Assembly: GCA_947489085.1 (NCBI GenBank)
Contig: CANLCJ010000009.1
Location: 1-64,000 of the forward strand
Reading direction: 5' to 3'
DNA from: an uncultured Flavobacteriaceae bacterium
Lineage (GTDB): Bacteria > Bacteroidota > Bacteroidia > Flavobacteriales > Flavobacteriaceae
DNA: 64,000 nt
The position numbers and the translations under genes are program-made. Within the stretch, counting starts at the first letter, position 1. Every line of letters begins with the position of its first letter. Below are positions 27,394-36,923 of the stretch, in pieces. The notes below the pieces were generated by a model. That model was not told where the DNA came from and did no database searches. It saw nothing but the letters and a program-made list of their open reading frames with translations.

Positions 27394-27972
27394 ATGAAAA
27401 TTGGCTTATACTTTGGATCCTTTAACCCCATACACATTGGGCACTTAATTATAGCAAACCATATTGCAGAGCATAGCGATTTAGACGAAATTTGGTTTGT
27501 AGTAACTCCACATAATCCATTTAAAAAGAAAAGTAGCCTTTTAGATAACTACCAACGTCTAGAAATGGTATACATTGCTACAAAAGATTACATTAAACTT
27601 AAACCAAGCGATATAGAGTTTAGGTTACCACAGCCAAATTATACGATAAACACCTTGGTGCACTTACATGAAAAATACCCAAAACATGATTTTGCACTAA
27701 TAATGGGCGAAGACAATTTGAAGAGTTTTCATAAATGGAAAAATTACGAACTGATATTAGAGGAACATCATATTTATGTCTATCCACGTATATCAAATCA
27801 TACTCTAAATACACAGTTTCATAATCACGAAAAAATTCATTTTATAGATGCCCCCATTATGGAATTATCTTCAACACACATTAGAAATAGCATAAAAACA
27901 GGTAAAAATGTAAAACCCATGCTTAGCGATACTGTTTGGAAATACATAGACGACATGAATTTCTACACATAG
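27394..27972 (+). CDS. nadD: Nicotinate-nucleotide adenylyltransferase
   Basis: 192 residues, joining ATP and nicotinate mononucleotide in NAD synthesis. The nucleotidyltransferase signature GSFNPIHIGH has H14 and H17, and the C-terminal STHIRNSIK motif near 158 is present. It begins eight bases after gmk; last gene of the operon. Confidence 0.95.
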   Translation: MKIGLYFGSFNPIHIGHLIIANHIAEHSDLDEIWFVVTPHNPFKKKSSLLDNYQRLEMVYIATKDYIKLKPSDIEFRLPQPNYTINTLVHLHEKYPKHDFALIMGEDNLKSFHKWKNYELILEEHHIYVYPRISNHTLNTQFHNHEKIHFIDAPIMELSSTHIRNSIKTGKNVKPMLSDTVWKYIDDMNFYT

Positions 27973-28110
27973 ATAGACACACGCTTAATTTAGTTTTATA
28001 AATTTTTATTGGTGTAACAACAAATAGCTTGATTCTAAACATCAATAATTGTGCTGAAATGCATTTTTAGTAGGTTTTTTCCTTATTTAATTGGAATAAA
28101 TAAGAAATTG

Positions 28111-28126
28111 TAACTATTTTTAGTTA
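28111..28126 (+). promoter_or_regulatory. Short palindrome ahead of the CheB/CheR hybrid kinase gene
   Basis: TAACTA-TTTT-TAGTTA, perfect arms, 29 bases before the ATG. A possible operator; small and A/T-rich, so it could be chance. Confidence 0.25.
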
Positions 28127-28155
28127 TTTTTCATCTCTAAATTCAATAAAAAGGT

Positions 28156-31100
28156 ATGAAGGGGAAAAATTCGAACTTAAATGTTGTAGGTATTGGTGCA
28201 TCTGCTGGAGGCTTAGATGCCATACAATCGCTTTTCGACCACATACCAGAAGATACCGGTATGGCATTCGTTATCATACAACACCTCTCCCCTGATTTTA
28301 AAAGTCTCATGCCGGAGCTTTTAAGCAAGCATACCAACATGCCCATCTTTACTGCCGAAGACAAACAAAGTATCGCTCCAAATTGTGTTTATCTAAATCA
28401 AAATAACACAAACCTACACATTAAGGGCAATAAACTGTATTTATTAGATAAAGGTCCAAAACACAACTTAAATTTACCTATCGATATTTTCTTTCATACG
28501 CTAGGAGAAGAATATAAAGATAAAGCTATAGGCGTTATTTTATCTGGAACAGGCTCTGATGGTTCAAGAGGCATAAGAACTATAAAAGAATGTGGCGGTA
28601 CCATTTTAGTGCAAGACCCAAATACGGCTCAGTTTGATGGCATGCCTAATTCTGCAATTGCAACCAATACTGTAGATTGTATTTTAACACCAGAAGGCAT
28701 TGCAGAGGTTATACATAAAACCCCAATTAATAAACAGTTAGTAACAAAAGATAGTATAGACAATCAAGAAGTAAACGCCTCTGTTGTTCGTGAAATTCTA
28801 ACCAATGTTTATAAGTTCTCTGGTATAGATTTTAGAGAATATAAAAAGAATACGCTTTTACGTAGAATAGAAAAGAGAATGCATATTAACAATATAGAGT
28901 TTCTATTCGATTATGCTACCTTTTTGGCCAGCAACGAAAAAGAAAAGCATGCTCTAAAAGAAGATTTTTTAATAGGTGTTACTCGCTTTTTTAGAGACAA
29001 GGAGGCTTTTAACAAGTTAAAAGAGCTAATAATACCGGGCATATGTAAATCTAAAAAACCAGGAGATACCATTAGAATCTGGGTTTCTGGTTGTTCTACC
29101 GGAGAAGAGGTCTACTCTATAGCCATTCTACTGGACGATTATATAAACATACACTCATTAAACTTAAAATTTAAAATTTTTGCTACAGACATAGATCCTA
29201 GAGGCTTATCTATAGCTAGTGTTGGTACTTACAGTATTAATGTTATAAACGAAATAGAACAACCCTATGTAGAGCATTATTTTATAAGAACAGGAGACCA
29301 GGTTCAAATTGTGAAACACATAAGAGAAAAAATAGTATTCTCAAGTCACAACCTCATAAAAGACCCCCCATTTATAAAAATGGATTTAATTTCTTGTAGA
29401 AATTTACTCATTTACTTAGACAATAACATACAAAAGCGGGTACTTCTCAATTTTCAATTTGCCTTAAATAGATACTCTTACTTATTTCTAGGCAGCAGCG
29501 AATCTTTAGGCCCAATAGCCTCTCATTTTAAAGTACTCGATGTAAAATGGAAAATGTATCAAAATATTTCTCCTACAAAGATTATCCCATCCCAAAACAC
29601 ACCCAAAAACAGGCTGGAAAAACTCCCAAACATACCACCAATTGAAAGTACTGTATTAAAAAAATACAAGGTAAAAGAAAATCCAGAAACGGTATACCAT
29701 AAGTATCTAAGTGATAAAAATAGCCCATCTTCAATTTTTATAGATAAAGATTTTAACATCTTATTCATTAAAGGAAATGCAGGAAAACGTCTTATACACA
29801 AAGAAGGTGTTTTTGAAAAAAACCTGTTGAAGGTATTAAGTATAGATACGGCTTCTATAGTTAGAAGCGGAGTAAGGAGACTTAAAGCAAAAGAAAAAGA
29901 TGTTGTAATTAAAGACATAAAACACGAAGTGGAAGGGGTAAACTACAGCTTCGATCTCACGTTTCATAAACCTAAAAACACAGACGAACTTAATAATAGT
30001 TATCTTATTGAGTTTAGCGAAGACACCGAGGTGTTTGATAACGAGCCCATTGTAATAAAAAACATAAATGTAGACAAAGTTTCTAGCGAAAGACTAGAAG
30101 ATTTAGAGTACGAGCTTAAAGTAGTTAAAACAGAATTACAAAACACCATAGAAGAATTAGAAACCAGTAATGAAGAATTACAATCTTCTAACGAAGAACT
30201 CATGGCCTCTAACGAGGAGTTGCAAAGTACAAACGAAGAATTACAGTCTGTAAATGAAGAATTATACACTGTAAACTCTGAAATGCAGGAAAAAAACAAA
30301 GAGCTTACCAACCTAAGCAACGATGTTACTAACCTTCTCGACAATACAGAAATAGCCACACTTTTTTTAGACACCGATTTACGTATTAGAAAATTTACAC
30401 CAGCTCTAAAAGAAGTTTTCAACTTACAGAAAGAAGATTTAGGAAGGCCATTAAGCAGCTTTACTTCTAATTTCTATGAGGACACACGAATATCTATAAT
30501 AGATGATTCTAAATTGGTTTTAAAAAAGTTAATAACAGTAGAAAAGCAATTGCAAGACAAAAATGGCAACTTTTACCTTCAAAGAATAAGCCCTTTTATA
30601 ATCTCTAATAAAATTATTAATGGCGTTGTTATCACATTTTATAACATAAACAATTTAAAAAAGGTAGAGAAAGAATTAGCAGTAACAGATAATAGGTATC
30701 GTAATTTATTTGAAAATTTAAATGAAGGGTTTCTGCATGCTAAAATTATAAAAAACAAAAAAGGACAACCTATCGACTGGAGGTACATAGGCGCCAACCC
30801 TGCGTTTGAAAAACTAATCGGACTAAAAAACAAGGATTTTTTAGGCAACAGGTTACTCGATATTTTGCCTTACATAAAAGACGACCCAACAGTATGGATT
30901 TCCAAATTTGGAGAAACTGCCATTACAGGTAAAGAGCAATATATCGACGACTATTCTACACCGGAGGGTAAGCATTATCACGTACACTTGTTTTCTCCTA
31001 ATCAAGACGAATTTGCTGCTACTTTTGCAGATGTAACCGAATTGAGAAATAAAAAAGAAGCGCTTTTAAAAAGTGAAGCTGAACTCACAAAAATTCAAGA

Positions 31101-32592
31101 AATCACCAAAGTAGGCAGTTGGTATTTAGATTTAGAAACCAACAAAGTTACTTGGTCTCTAGAACTCTATAAAATGTATGATTTCGATCCTGCATTGCCT
31201 CCACCCAATTATACAGAACACCAAAGGTTATTTACAAAGGAAAGCTGGCTTACCTTATCTAAAGCAGTAGAGAGAACGCAAATAACAGGTATCCCCTACG
31301 AGTTAGAGTTAAAAATAATTAAAGAAAATGGAGAATGTGGATGGCTTTGGGCTAGAGGTGAAGCCGTAAAAAATGCTAACGGAAAAATAATTGCTTTAAG
31401 AGGTGCTGCGCAAAATGTTACGCAACGCAAGCTCAACCAAGAAGAACTTATTAAAGCCAAGAAAGTAGCAGAGGATGCTAATAACCATAAAAACTATTTT
31501 CTTGCCAACATGAGTCATGAAATAAGAACCCCAATGAATGGTGTTTTGGGCTTCTCTGAACTCCTAAAAAATGATAGATTATCAAAAAAAGAACGTTTAA
31601 AATATTTGGAAATTATAGATGGTAATTCAAAACAATTACTCAATCTCATAGATGATATTATAGACATTGCAAAGATCGAATCTAACGAAATTAAAATTGT
31701 TTACAAAGAGTGTCAGGTCTCCAAGCTTATAAATAATTTAGAAATTACCTTTAATCAATTAAAAAAAGATAAAAACAAAACACACATCAATTTCAAGACG
31801 TTTATCCCAAAAGCCTACGAAAATTTAGTAATTATTACAGACCCACAGAGGTTGCAACAAGTTATTTGCAATTTGTTAAATAACGCGCTTAAATTTTCAG
31901 AACAGGGCGAGATAGCTTTTGGTTATGAGGTAGAGGGCGCCAATTTAAAATTCTTTGTAAGAGACGAGGGCATTGGTATAGACAAAAATAATCAAGCCGA
32001 AATTTTCGAACGGTTTAAACAAATTAATTACGAAAACAATGCTAAATATGGTGGTACAGGTCTAGGCTTAGCCATTTGTAGAGGTATTGTAGAGCTTCTT
32101 GGTGGAGACATAAAATTAAAATCGGAGTTACATAAAGGCACTATTTTCGAATTTACAATACCACTTAAATTTACAAATTCTAAAACAAAACAAGAACCAT
32201 GCATCTTAAAAGAAAAAGACTTATCCCTTAATGGCAAAACAATTTTAATTGCAGAAGACGATGCCTTAATACAACTCCTTTTTCAAGTAGTTTTAAAAGA
32301 TTGTGGTGCTAAACTTATATTTGCAGAAAACGGCGTTAATGCTATAAAAATGTACAAGGAAAATAAAGATATAGATATTGTTTTATTAGATATTAGAATG
32401 CCAGAAATGAATGGCTTAGAAGCCTTAGATAAAATTTTATCTATAAACCCTAATGCTAAAATTATAATGCAAACAGCACATGTAATGCCCGACGAAAAGG
32501 AGAAATGCTTTAATAAGGGTGCTGTAGATTTTTTATCTAAACCAATTGTTAAAGAGGAGTTGTTCAACACACTTAACAAGTGGGTAAATTAA
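28156..32592 (+). CDS. CheB-CheR-PAS-histidine kinase-receiver hybrid protein
   Basis: 1478 residues in one chain. A CheB methylesterase domain (about 5-190; S16 in GASAGG, GTGSDGSRG) is followed by a CheR methyltransferase domain (about 205-470; WVSGCSTGEEVYS, FATDIDPRGL). Next come a coiled coil with repeated ELxxSNEELxxxNEEL units (about 640-720), three PAS-like domains (about 725-1090), HisKA (H1121 in SHEIRTP), an ATPase domain with GGTGLGLAI, and a receiver (D1412 in LLDIRMP). No membrane helices are evident, so it is probably cytoplasmic. No che operon or chemoreceptor is nearby. Related CheB/CheR/PAS kinases act in stress and light signalling; the role here is unknown. Single gene, ending at a bidirectional terminator. 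Confidence 0.94.
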   Translation: MKGKNSNLNVVGIGASAGGLDAIQSLFDHIPEDTGMAFVIIQHLSPDFKSLMPELLSKHTNMPIFTAEDKQSIAPNCVYLNQNNTNLHIKGNKLYLLDKGPKHNLNLPIDIFFHTLGEEYKDKAIGVILSGTGSDGSRGIRTIKECGGTILVQDPNTAQFDGMPNSAIATNTVDCILTPEGIAEVIHKTPINKQLVTKDSIDNQEVNASVVREILTNVYKFSGIDFREYKKNTLLRRIEKRMHINNIEFLFDYATFLASNEKEKHALKEDFLIGVTRFFRDKEAFNKLKELIIPGICKSKKPGDTIRIWVSGCSTGEEVYSIAILLDDYINIHSLNLKFKIFATDIDPRGLSIASVGTYSINVINEIEQPYVEHYFIRTGDQVQIVKHIREKIVFSSHNLIKDPPFIKMDLISCRNLLIYLDNNIQKRVLLNFQFALNRYSYLFLGSSESLGPIASHFKVLDVKWKMYQNISPTKIIPSQNTPKNRLEKLPNIPPIESTVLKKYKVKENPETVYHKYLSDKNSPSSIFIDKDFNILFIKGNAGKRLIHKEGVFEKNLLKVLSIDTASIVRSGVRRLKAKEKDVVIKDIKHEVEGVNYSFDLTFHKPKNTDELNNSYLIEFSEDTEVFDNEPIVIKNINVDKVSSERLEDLEYELKVVKTELQNTIEELETSNEELQSSNEELMASNEELQSTNEELQSVNEELYTVNSEMQEKNKELTNLSNDVTNLLDNTEIATLFLDTDLRIRKFTPALKEVFNLQKEDLGRPLSSFTSNFYEDTRISIIDDSKLVLKKLITVEKQLQDKNGNFYLQRISPFIISNKIINGVVITFYNINNLKKVEKELAVTDNRYRNLFENLNEGFLHAKIIKNKKGQPIDWRYIGANPAFEKLIGLKNKDFLGNRLLDILPYIKDDPTVWISKFGETAITGKEQYIDDYSTPEGKHYHVHLFSPNQDEFAATFADVTELRNKKEALLKSEAELTKIQEITKVGSWYLDLETNKVTWSLELYKMYDFDPALPPPNYTEHQRLFTKESWLTLSKAVERTQITGIPYELELKIIKENGECGWLWARGEAVKNANGKIIALRGAAQNVTQRKLNQEELIKAKKVAEDANNHKNYFLANMSHEIRTPMNGVLGFSELLKNDRLSKKERLKYLEIIDGNSKQLLNLIDDIIDIAKIESNEIKIVYKECQVSKLINNLEITFNQLKKDKNKTHINFKTFIPKAYENLVIITDPQRLQQVICNLLNNALKFSEQGEIAFGYEVEGANLKFFVRDEGIGIDKNNQAEIFERFKQINYENNAKYGGTGLGLAICRGIVELLGGDIKLKSELHKGTIFEFTIPLKFTNSKTKQEPCILKEKDLSLNGKTILIAEDDALIQLLFQVVLKDCGAKLIFAENGVNAIKMYKENKDIDIVLLDIRMPEMNGLEALDKILSINPNAKIIMQTAHVMPDEKEKCFNKGAVDFLSKPIVKEELFNTLNKWVN

Positions 32593-32660
32593 GTACTCTA
32601 CAATTTATAGATAATACTTTAGTATAAATATTAGTTTTTAAAAAGCGTATTACTACAAAA

Positions 32661-32698
32661 GAAAACCGGCTACAATTTAAACACTGCAACCGGTTTTC
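32661..32698. terminator. Bidirectional terminator between convergent genes
   Basis: 9-bp arms GAAAACCGG/CCGGTTTTC with a 20-base loop. It lies between the hybrid kinase gene and the minus-strand lipoprotein gene. Confidence 0.65.
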
Positions 32699-32737
32699 AA
32701 ACTAAATAACCAACCAAAAATTTATAATCCTAAATAA

Positions 32738-33682
32738 CTACCTAGGGTTGTCTTGTCTTTTATATTTAAACGTACGTTTTTTATCTGTATTACGCTTTGT
32801 CGTTTTTTGTTTTGTGGGCGCCGATTTTAAAAATTGTATATTTTGTCTTCCTTCAAATTCATACACAGTCTCAGATAAAGGGTGAAACAATTGGATACGG
32901 CTTTCATTGATAACGCTCAATTCAAAAAAGTCATTGTTTAGAAAATCATAATCTAGTGTTAAAGTCTTTAAATTTAAATTTCCTTCGATATCTCCAACCG
33001 TATAGACACCAACGTAATCCCATATTAAATTATTAGCAGCCACACCATTACTATCTTGAGAACTTCGAAATGTTACCTCATCGCCTCCAGATAAAAATTG
33101 TAAATAATTTTCGTTATCAAATTCGTTTAAAGCACCAAATGCGCTAGTATAAACTTTTTCCCATGCCTCGTATTCTTGCAAGAAATAATGAATATTATCA
33201 TAAAACACGCCATCATAATCGAAGGTATCACGTTGAAATCCTTTTAAAAAGTATGACGTATCACTGGCGCTATGGTAAAGTTCTAAGGTATTTCCATCTA
33301 TTTGGAACACTTCGAACAGAGTAGCACCATCAATATCATGTACAACCTCTAAAGTGCCATCAAAAGTTCTAAAACTTGCCACATCTATTCCCAGACCGTT
33401 TCCTAAACTGCCTATACCTACCAAATTGGTGTTTGTAAATACTGTACCACTAACAAAAGATACCGTAAACGCCTTTTGTAAAAATGGAATTTCACCAAAC
33501 CCTAGAGTTGCGTTGATATCTACATACCACAACTCGTACGAGTCTAACATTTGCACCAAATTAACAGGCGCTAACTCTACCACAGTTACTTCTTCAAAAT
33601 CGTCTACTACGACTTCGGTAGTACAGGAGGTTAATAATGTTACTGTAATACTTAAAAGAAAAAGTGATTTTAAAGTTTTCAT
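32738..33682 (-). CDS. Unrecognised lipoprotein
   Basis: 314 residues from the ATG at 33682. The frame is open 15 codons further upstream, but only the internal Met gives a good lipoprotein signal (MKTLKSLFLLSITVTLLTSC). The mature part is acidic and aromatic-rich, with repeated beta-strand-like segments containing YDG, LYH and LFHPLS. Two stretches look alike (VFQIDGNTLELYHSASDTSYFL and FELSVINESRIQLFHPLSETVYEF), suggesting two related beta domains. The C-terminus is very basic. Its family is unknown to me. Confidence 0.8.
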   Translation of the reverse strand: MKTLKSLFLLSITVTLLTSCTTEVVVDDFEEVTVVELAPVNLVQMLDSYELWYVDINATLGFGEIPFLQKAFTVSFVSGTVFTNTNLVGIGSLGNGLGIDVASFRTFDGTLEVVHDIDGATLFEVFQIDGNTLELYHSASDTSYFLKGFQRDTFDYDGVFYDNIHYFLQEYEAWEKVYTSAFGALNEFDNENYLQFLSGGDEVTFRSSQDSNGVAANNLIWDYVGVYTVGDIEGNLNLKTLTLDYDFLNNDFFELSVINESRIQLFHPLSETVYEFEGRQNIQFLKSAPTKQKTTKRNTDKKRTFKYKRQDNPR

Positions 33683-33813
33683 AATGTATCTTTTTCGAGG
33701 TTTCAAAACTATAATTTCAAAACACATGCCAAAAAAACGTTAATAGCGTCTTCCATTAGCTTTCTTCTATATTTTATGTACTTTTGGCATACTAAATAGA
33801 TTTATTATTCTTT

Positions 33814-34812
33814 ATGAATAAACCTTTAAAATACGCTGTTTTTGGCGCTGGAAGCTGGGCTACCGCTATTGTAAAAATGCTTAGTGAAAACCTAAACGAA
33901 ATAGGTTGGTATATGAGAAGTGTTTATACCAAGGAGCATATATTAAAGGAGCTGCACAACCCTAACTACCTAAGTTCTGTTGAGTTTCACGTAGAACAAT
34001 TAAAACTAAGTAACGATATAAACGAGATTGCCTCATGGGCAGACGTTTTAATATTTGTGATACCTTCTGCCTTTATTCATGGCGAACTCGAAAAAATTAA
34101 TACAGACATCTCTAACAAAATAATTGTTTCTGCGGTTAAAGGTATTATGCCAGAAACAGGACTTTTAGTTGGCGAGCACTTTCACAAAGCTTACAATGTT
34201 CCTAACGAAAACATTGCGGTTATAGCTGGTCCCTGCCATGCCGAAGAGGTTGCTCTGGAGCGTTTGTCGTATTTAACCATTTCATGTTCAGATACCGAAA
34301 AGGCCGAAACTATTGCTAAAAACTTATCTAGTGCTTACATTAAAACAAAAATTAGTGATGATGTTATTGGTATAGAATACGCTGTTATGCTTAAAAACAT
34401 TTATGCTATTGCTGCTGGTATTGCTCATGGTTTAGGCTATGGCGATAATTTCCAAAGTGTGTTGATGAGTAATTCTATAAGAGAAATGAAGCGTTTTATT
34501 AATAAGATGCATAAAAAGAAACGCAATATTAATAATTCCGCCTACTTAGGCGATCTCTTAGTAACGGGCTATTCTACATTTTCAAGAAACCGCATGTTTG
34601 GTAACATGATTGGTAAGGGCTATACTGTAAAGTCTGCACAAATGGAAATGAATATGGTTGCAGAAGGCTATTATGCCACCAAAAGCGCTCAGGTTTTAAA
34701 TAAAAATAACAGCAAGACGCAACTGCCTATTATAAATGCGGTTTACGATATACTATACGAAAATAAAAATCCCAAAAAAGTGTTTCGACGTTTAACGGAT
34801 AAATTGAATTAA
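33814..34812 (+). CDS. gpsA: Glycerol-3-phosphate dehydrogenase [NAD(P)+]
   Basis: 332 residues, making sn-glycerol 3-phosphate for phospholipid synthesis. The dinucleotide-binding loop is FGAGSWATAI (10-19), with SAVKGIMPETG near 108, GPCHAEEVALER near 137, and the catalytic-lysine region LKNIYAIAAGIAHGLGYGDN near 193. Single gene, divergent from the lipoprotein gene. Confidence 0.94.
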   Translation: MNKPLKYAVFGAGSWATAIVKMLSENLNEIGWYMRSVYTKEHILKELHNPNYLSSVEFHVEQLKLSNDINEIASWADVLIFVIPSAFIHGELEKINTDISNKIIVSAVKGIMPETGLLVGEHFHKAYNVPNENIAVIAGPCHAEEVALERLSYLTISCSDTEKAETIAKNLSSAYIKTKISDDVIGIEYAVMLKNIYAIAAGIAHGLGYGDNFQSVLMSNSIREMKRFINKMHKKKRNINNSAYLGDLLVTGYSTFSRNRMFGNMIGKGYTVKSAQMEMNMVAEGYYATKSAQVLNKNNSKTQLPIINAVYDILYENKNPKKVFRRLTDKLN

Positions 34813-34845
34813 TTGTATAGATTTTTTTTATTTCATTTTTTATCA

Positions 34846-34871
34846 TAGATTTGTAACCCTTGTATAAGGTT
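34846..34871 (+). promoter_or_regulatory. -7 element and imperfect inverted repeat before the methyltransferase
   Basis: TAGATTTG (34846-34853) matches TAnnTTTG. Right after it AACCCTT-GTAT-AAGGTT (34855-34871) forms an imperfect inverted repeat over the likely transcription start, eight bases before the ATG. This is where an autorepressor would bind, and the encoded protein has a helix-turn-helix; the link is inference. Confidence 0.45.
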
Positions 34872-34878
34872 GCATAAT

Positions 34879-36150
34879 ATGGTTACAAAAGACTACTATT
34901 CCCTTTCAGAAGCGGCAGAAGTGCTAGGCAAGAGTAAAGAAACTCTCCGTAGATGGGACAGAGAAGGAAAATTAGATGCTGTTCGCGAACCAGTTAGTAA
35001 CTACAGAGTTTACCGTAAAGAAGATATCAACTCCCTAATTAAGCCTTTACTTTCAGAAATAGACTTTAAAAAAGACAATATTGAAACGCCTCTCAGAGAT
35101 TATAATGTTCTGGAATTATTTGCTGGAGCTGGTGGTTTAGCAATCGGTTTAGAGCAATCTGGAATTAAATGTGTTGCCTTAAACGAAATAGATAAGTGGG
35201 CTTGTAAAACATTAAGAGAAAATCGACCTAAATGGAATGTACTGGAAGGCGATGTAAAAGATTTTTGTTTTAAAAAATATAAGAACGAAGTTGAAATTGT
35301 AACGGGAGGTTTTCCATGTCAAGCTTTTAGTTATGCTGGTAAAAAATTAGGCTTAGAGGATGCAAGAGGAACTTTATTTTATGAATTTGCGAGAGTAGTA
35401 AAAGAAGTTAATCCTTTAATTTGTGTTGGTGAAAATGTAAAAGGCTTGCTATCTCACGATAAAGGGAAGACCTTGCAAGGAATGATTTCTATTATGAATG
35501 AAATTGGATACAACATAGTTCCAATTCAAGTACTAAAAGCCATTAATTACAAAGTACCTCAAAAAAGAGAACGATTAATTTTAGTTGGAATTCGGAAAGA
35601 TATTGCTGTTAATTATGAATACCCAGAGCCCTACAATTTCATTTATAATTTGTCCGATGCGCTTAAAAAAGGTGAGTTATACAATACCGATGTTCCCAAA
35701 TCTGAAGGTTCGAAATATCCAGAGCATAAAAAACAAGTTTTAGATTTGGTACCACCAAAAGGATATTGGAGGGATTTACCGCTTCACATTCAAAAAGAAT
35801 ACATGGGTAAAAGTTTTTATCTAGGCGGAGGTAAAACTGGAATGGCAAGAAGAATAGGTTGGGACGAACCCAGTTTAACACTAACCTGTAGTCCTGCTCA
35901 AAAACAGACAGAAAGATGTCACCCAGACGAAACGCGCCCGTTTACTGTTAGAGAATATGCCAGAATTCAAACTTTTCCTGATGAGTGGAAATTTGCAGGA
36001 TCAGTATCTCAACGGTATAAGCAAATTGGGAACGCAGTACCTTGTAACTTGGGTAAGGAATTAGGTTACTCTATTATTAAATTCCTAAATAATGTTTACT
36101 TAAAATCGAATAAATCAGACTCTTCTATTTCTTTCGATAAGGTCATGTAA
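34879..36150 (+). CDS. DNA (cytosine-5) methyltransferase with N-terminal MerR-like helix-turn-helix
   Basis: 423 residues from the ATG at 34879. A TTG nine bases earlier would also be in frame. Residues about 4-60 form a MerR/excisionase-type helix-turn-helix (SLSEAAEVLGKSKETLRRWDREGKL). The C5-methylase motifs follow: I ELFAGAGGL, IV GGFPCQAFS with catalytic C147, VI ENVKGLL, VIII QKRERLILVG, and X QIGNAVPCNLGKELG. Target recognition lies between VIII and IX. It is convergent with the restriction gene, and their 3' ends overlap by 55 bases. The extra domain suggests the methylase also regulates the locus, as N-terminal HTH extensions do in M.SsoII and M.EcoRII. Confidence 0.95.
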   Translation: MVTKDYYSLSEAAEVLGKSKETLRRWDREGKLDAVREPVSNYRVYRKEDINSLIKPLLSEIDFKKDNIETPLRDYNVLELFAGAGGLAIGLEQSGIKCVALNEIDKWACKTLRENRPKWNVLEGDVKDFCFKKYKNEVEIVTGGFPCQAFSYAGKKLGLEDARGTLFYEFARVVKEVNPLICVGENVKGLLSHDKGKTLQGMISIMNEIGYNIVPIQVLKAINYKVPQKRERLILVGIRKDIAVNYEYPEPYNFIYNLSDALKKGELYNTDVPKSEGSKYPEHKKQVLDLVPPKGYWRDLPLHIQKEYMGKSFYLGGGKTGMARRIGWDEPSLTLTCSPAQKQTERCHPDETRPFTVREYARIQTFPDEWKFAGSVSQRYKQIGNAVPCNLGKELGYSIIKFLNNVYLKSNKSDSSISFDKVM

Positions 36151-36806
36151 CCTTTTTTAAAAAAATCTTCTGTATCTAAGTTTAAAATCATTAGATCAAG
36201 ATTAGAAACAAGCTTATCATAAAAGTTTTCGAAGCCTGTTAGTCTGTGCCAAAATGCTTTACCTATAATCACAGGGAATTGTTTGTCTATATTTAGATAA
36301 TGTTGACTTAATTGCGATTCCTCTCCGTATAGAACACCTAAAATTAAATCAGAATTATTTAGATGCATCGAATTTGTTCTGGCCAAATTGGTAACCGTTG
36401 TAAATTTTTTTAAAAGAGGATTCACATCTTCAGAATTTATAGTATTAGGGCCAGATTTAAGTTGACACCACTTTTTTCTATTATCAACCTTATCTATAAA
36501 CTCAATATCCATTCCTTTTATTAGTGACCCTTGAGCAAGATCGAGTTCTACGAACATATTTTGAATTCTTGTTCCAAAAGACGTATTTATTGAAGTTCCT
36601 AAAATTCTAGGGTAATAAAGTGCTTTTGCAATTCCAATAGGTGTAAAATTATTTTCCAGTATTTTAGATAAATACTTAACTATAATGGGATTGACTTTAT
36701 AGGATTTAAGCTTAGAATGTATTTTTAAAGAGTTTATCTTATGGTTTTCGAAAATTTTATCTTTAAAATACGCTGTAATGATGCCTAATAATTCGTTTTC
36801 TGTCAT
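36096..36806 (-). CDS. Type II restriction endonuclease, PmeII-like
   Basis: 236 residues. A PD-(D/E)xK-type core is visible: E87 in NMFVELDLAQG, D100 in IKGMDIEF and Q115-L116-K117 in WCQLKSGPNTI. The overall pattern resembles the PmeII-type family of restriction enzymes. Its neighbour is a C5 methylase, which would protect the same site. The recognition sequence cannot be read from the protein. The genes are convergent with a 55-base overlap, an arrangement in which the two transcripts could interfere. A -7-like element sits only five bases upstream of its ATG, so the mRNA may be leaderless. Confidence 0.85.
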   Translation of the reverse strand: MTENELLGIITAYFKDKIFENHKINSLKIHSKLKSYKVNPIIVKYLSKILENNFTPIGIAKALYYPRILGTSINTSFGTRIQNMFVELDLAQGSLIKGMDIEFIDKVDNRKKWCQLKSGPNTINSEDVNPLLKKFTTVTNLARTNSMHLNNSDLILGVLYGEESQLSQHYLNIDKQFPVIIGKAFWHRLTGFENFYDKLVSNLDLMILNLDTEDFFKKGYMTLSKEIEESDLFDFK

Positions 36807-36810
36807 TTTT

Positions 36811-36818
36811 CAAATATA
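36811..36818 (-). promoter_or_regulatory. -7-like element next to the restriction gene start
   Basis: CAAATATA on the plus strand reads TATATTTG on the minus strand, a TAnnTTTG match. It ends five bases before the ATG, so transcription would begin at or near the start codon. No -33 TTG is seen. Confidence 0.35.
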
Positions 36819-36923
36819 AATTATATTCTTTTCTCGTCGTAAAGCACATCCCACAGCACTATCCAGTTTGTAAAAGCTTAAATTTAACATACTTGCGAAA
36901 TTTTTGTTTGTAAATCGTATCAT

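Noticed and set aside
34879-36806. Prophage or insertion sequence as carrier of the restriction-modification genes
   Set aside because: I found no integrase, transposase, terminal inverted repeats or tRNA attachment site at either side.
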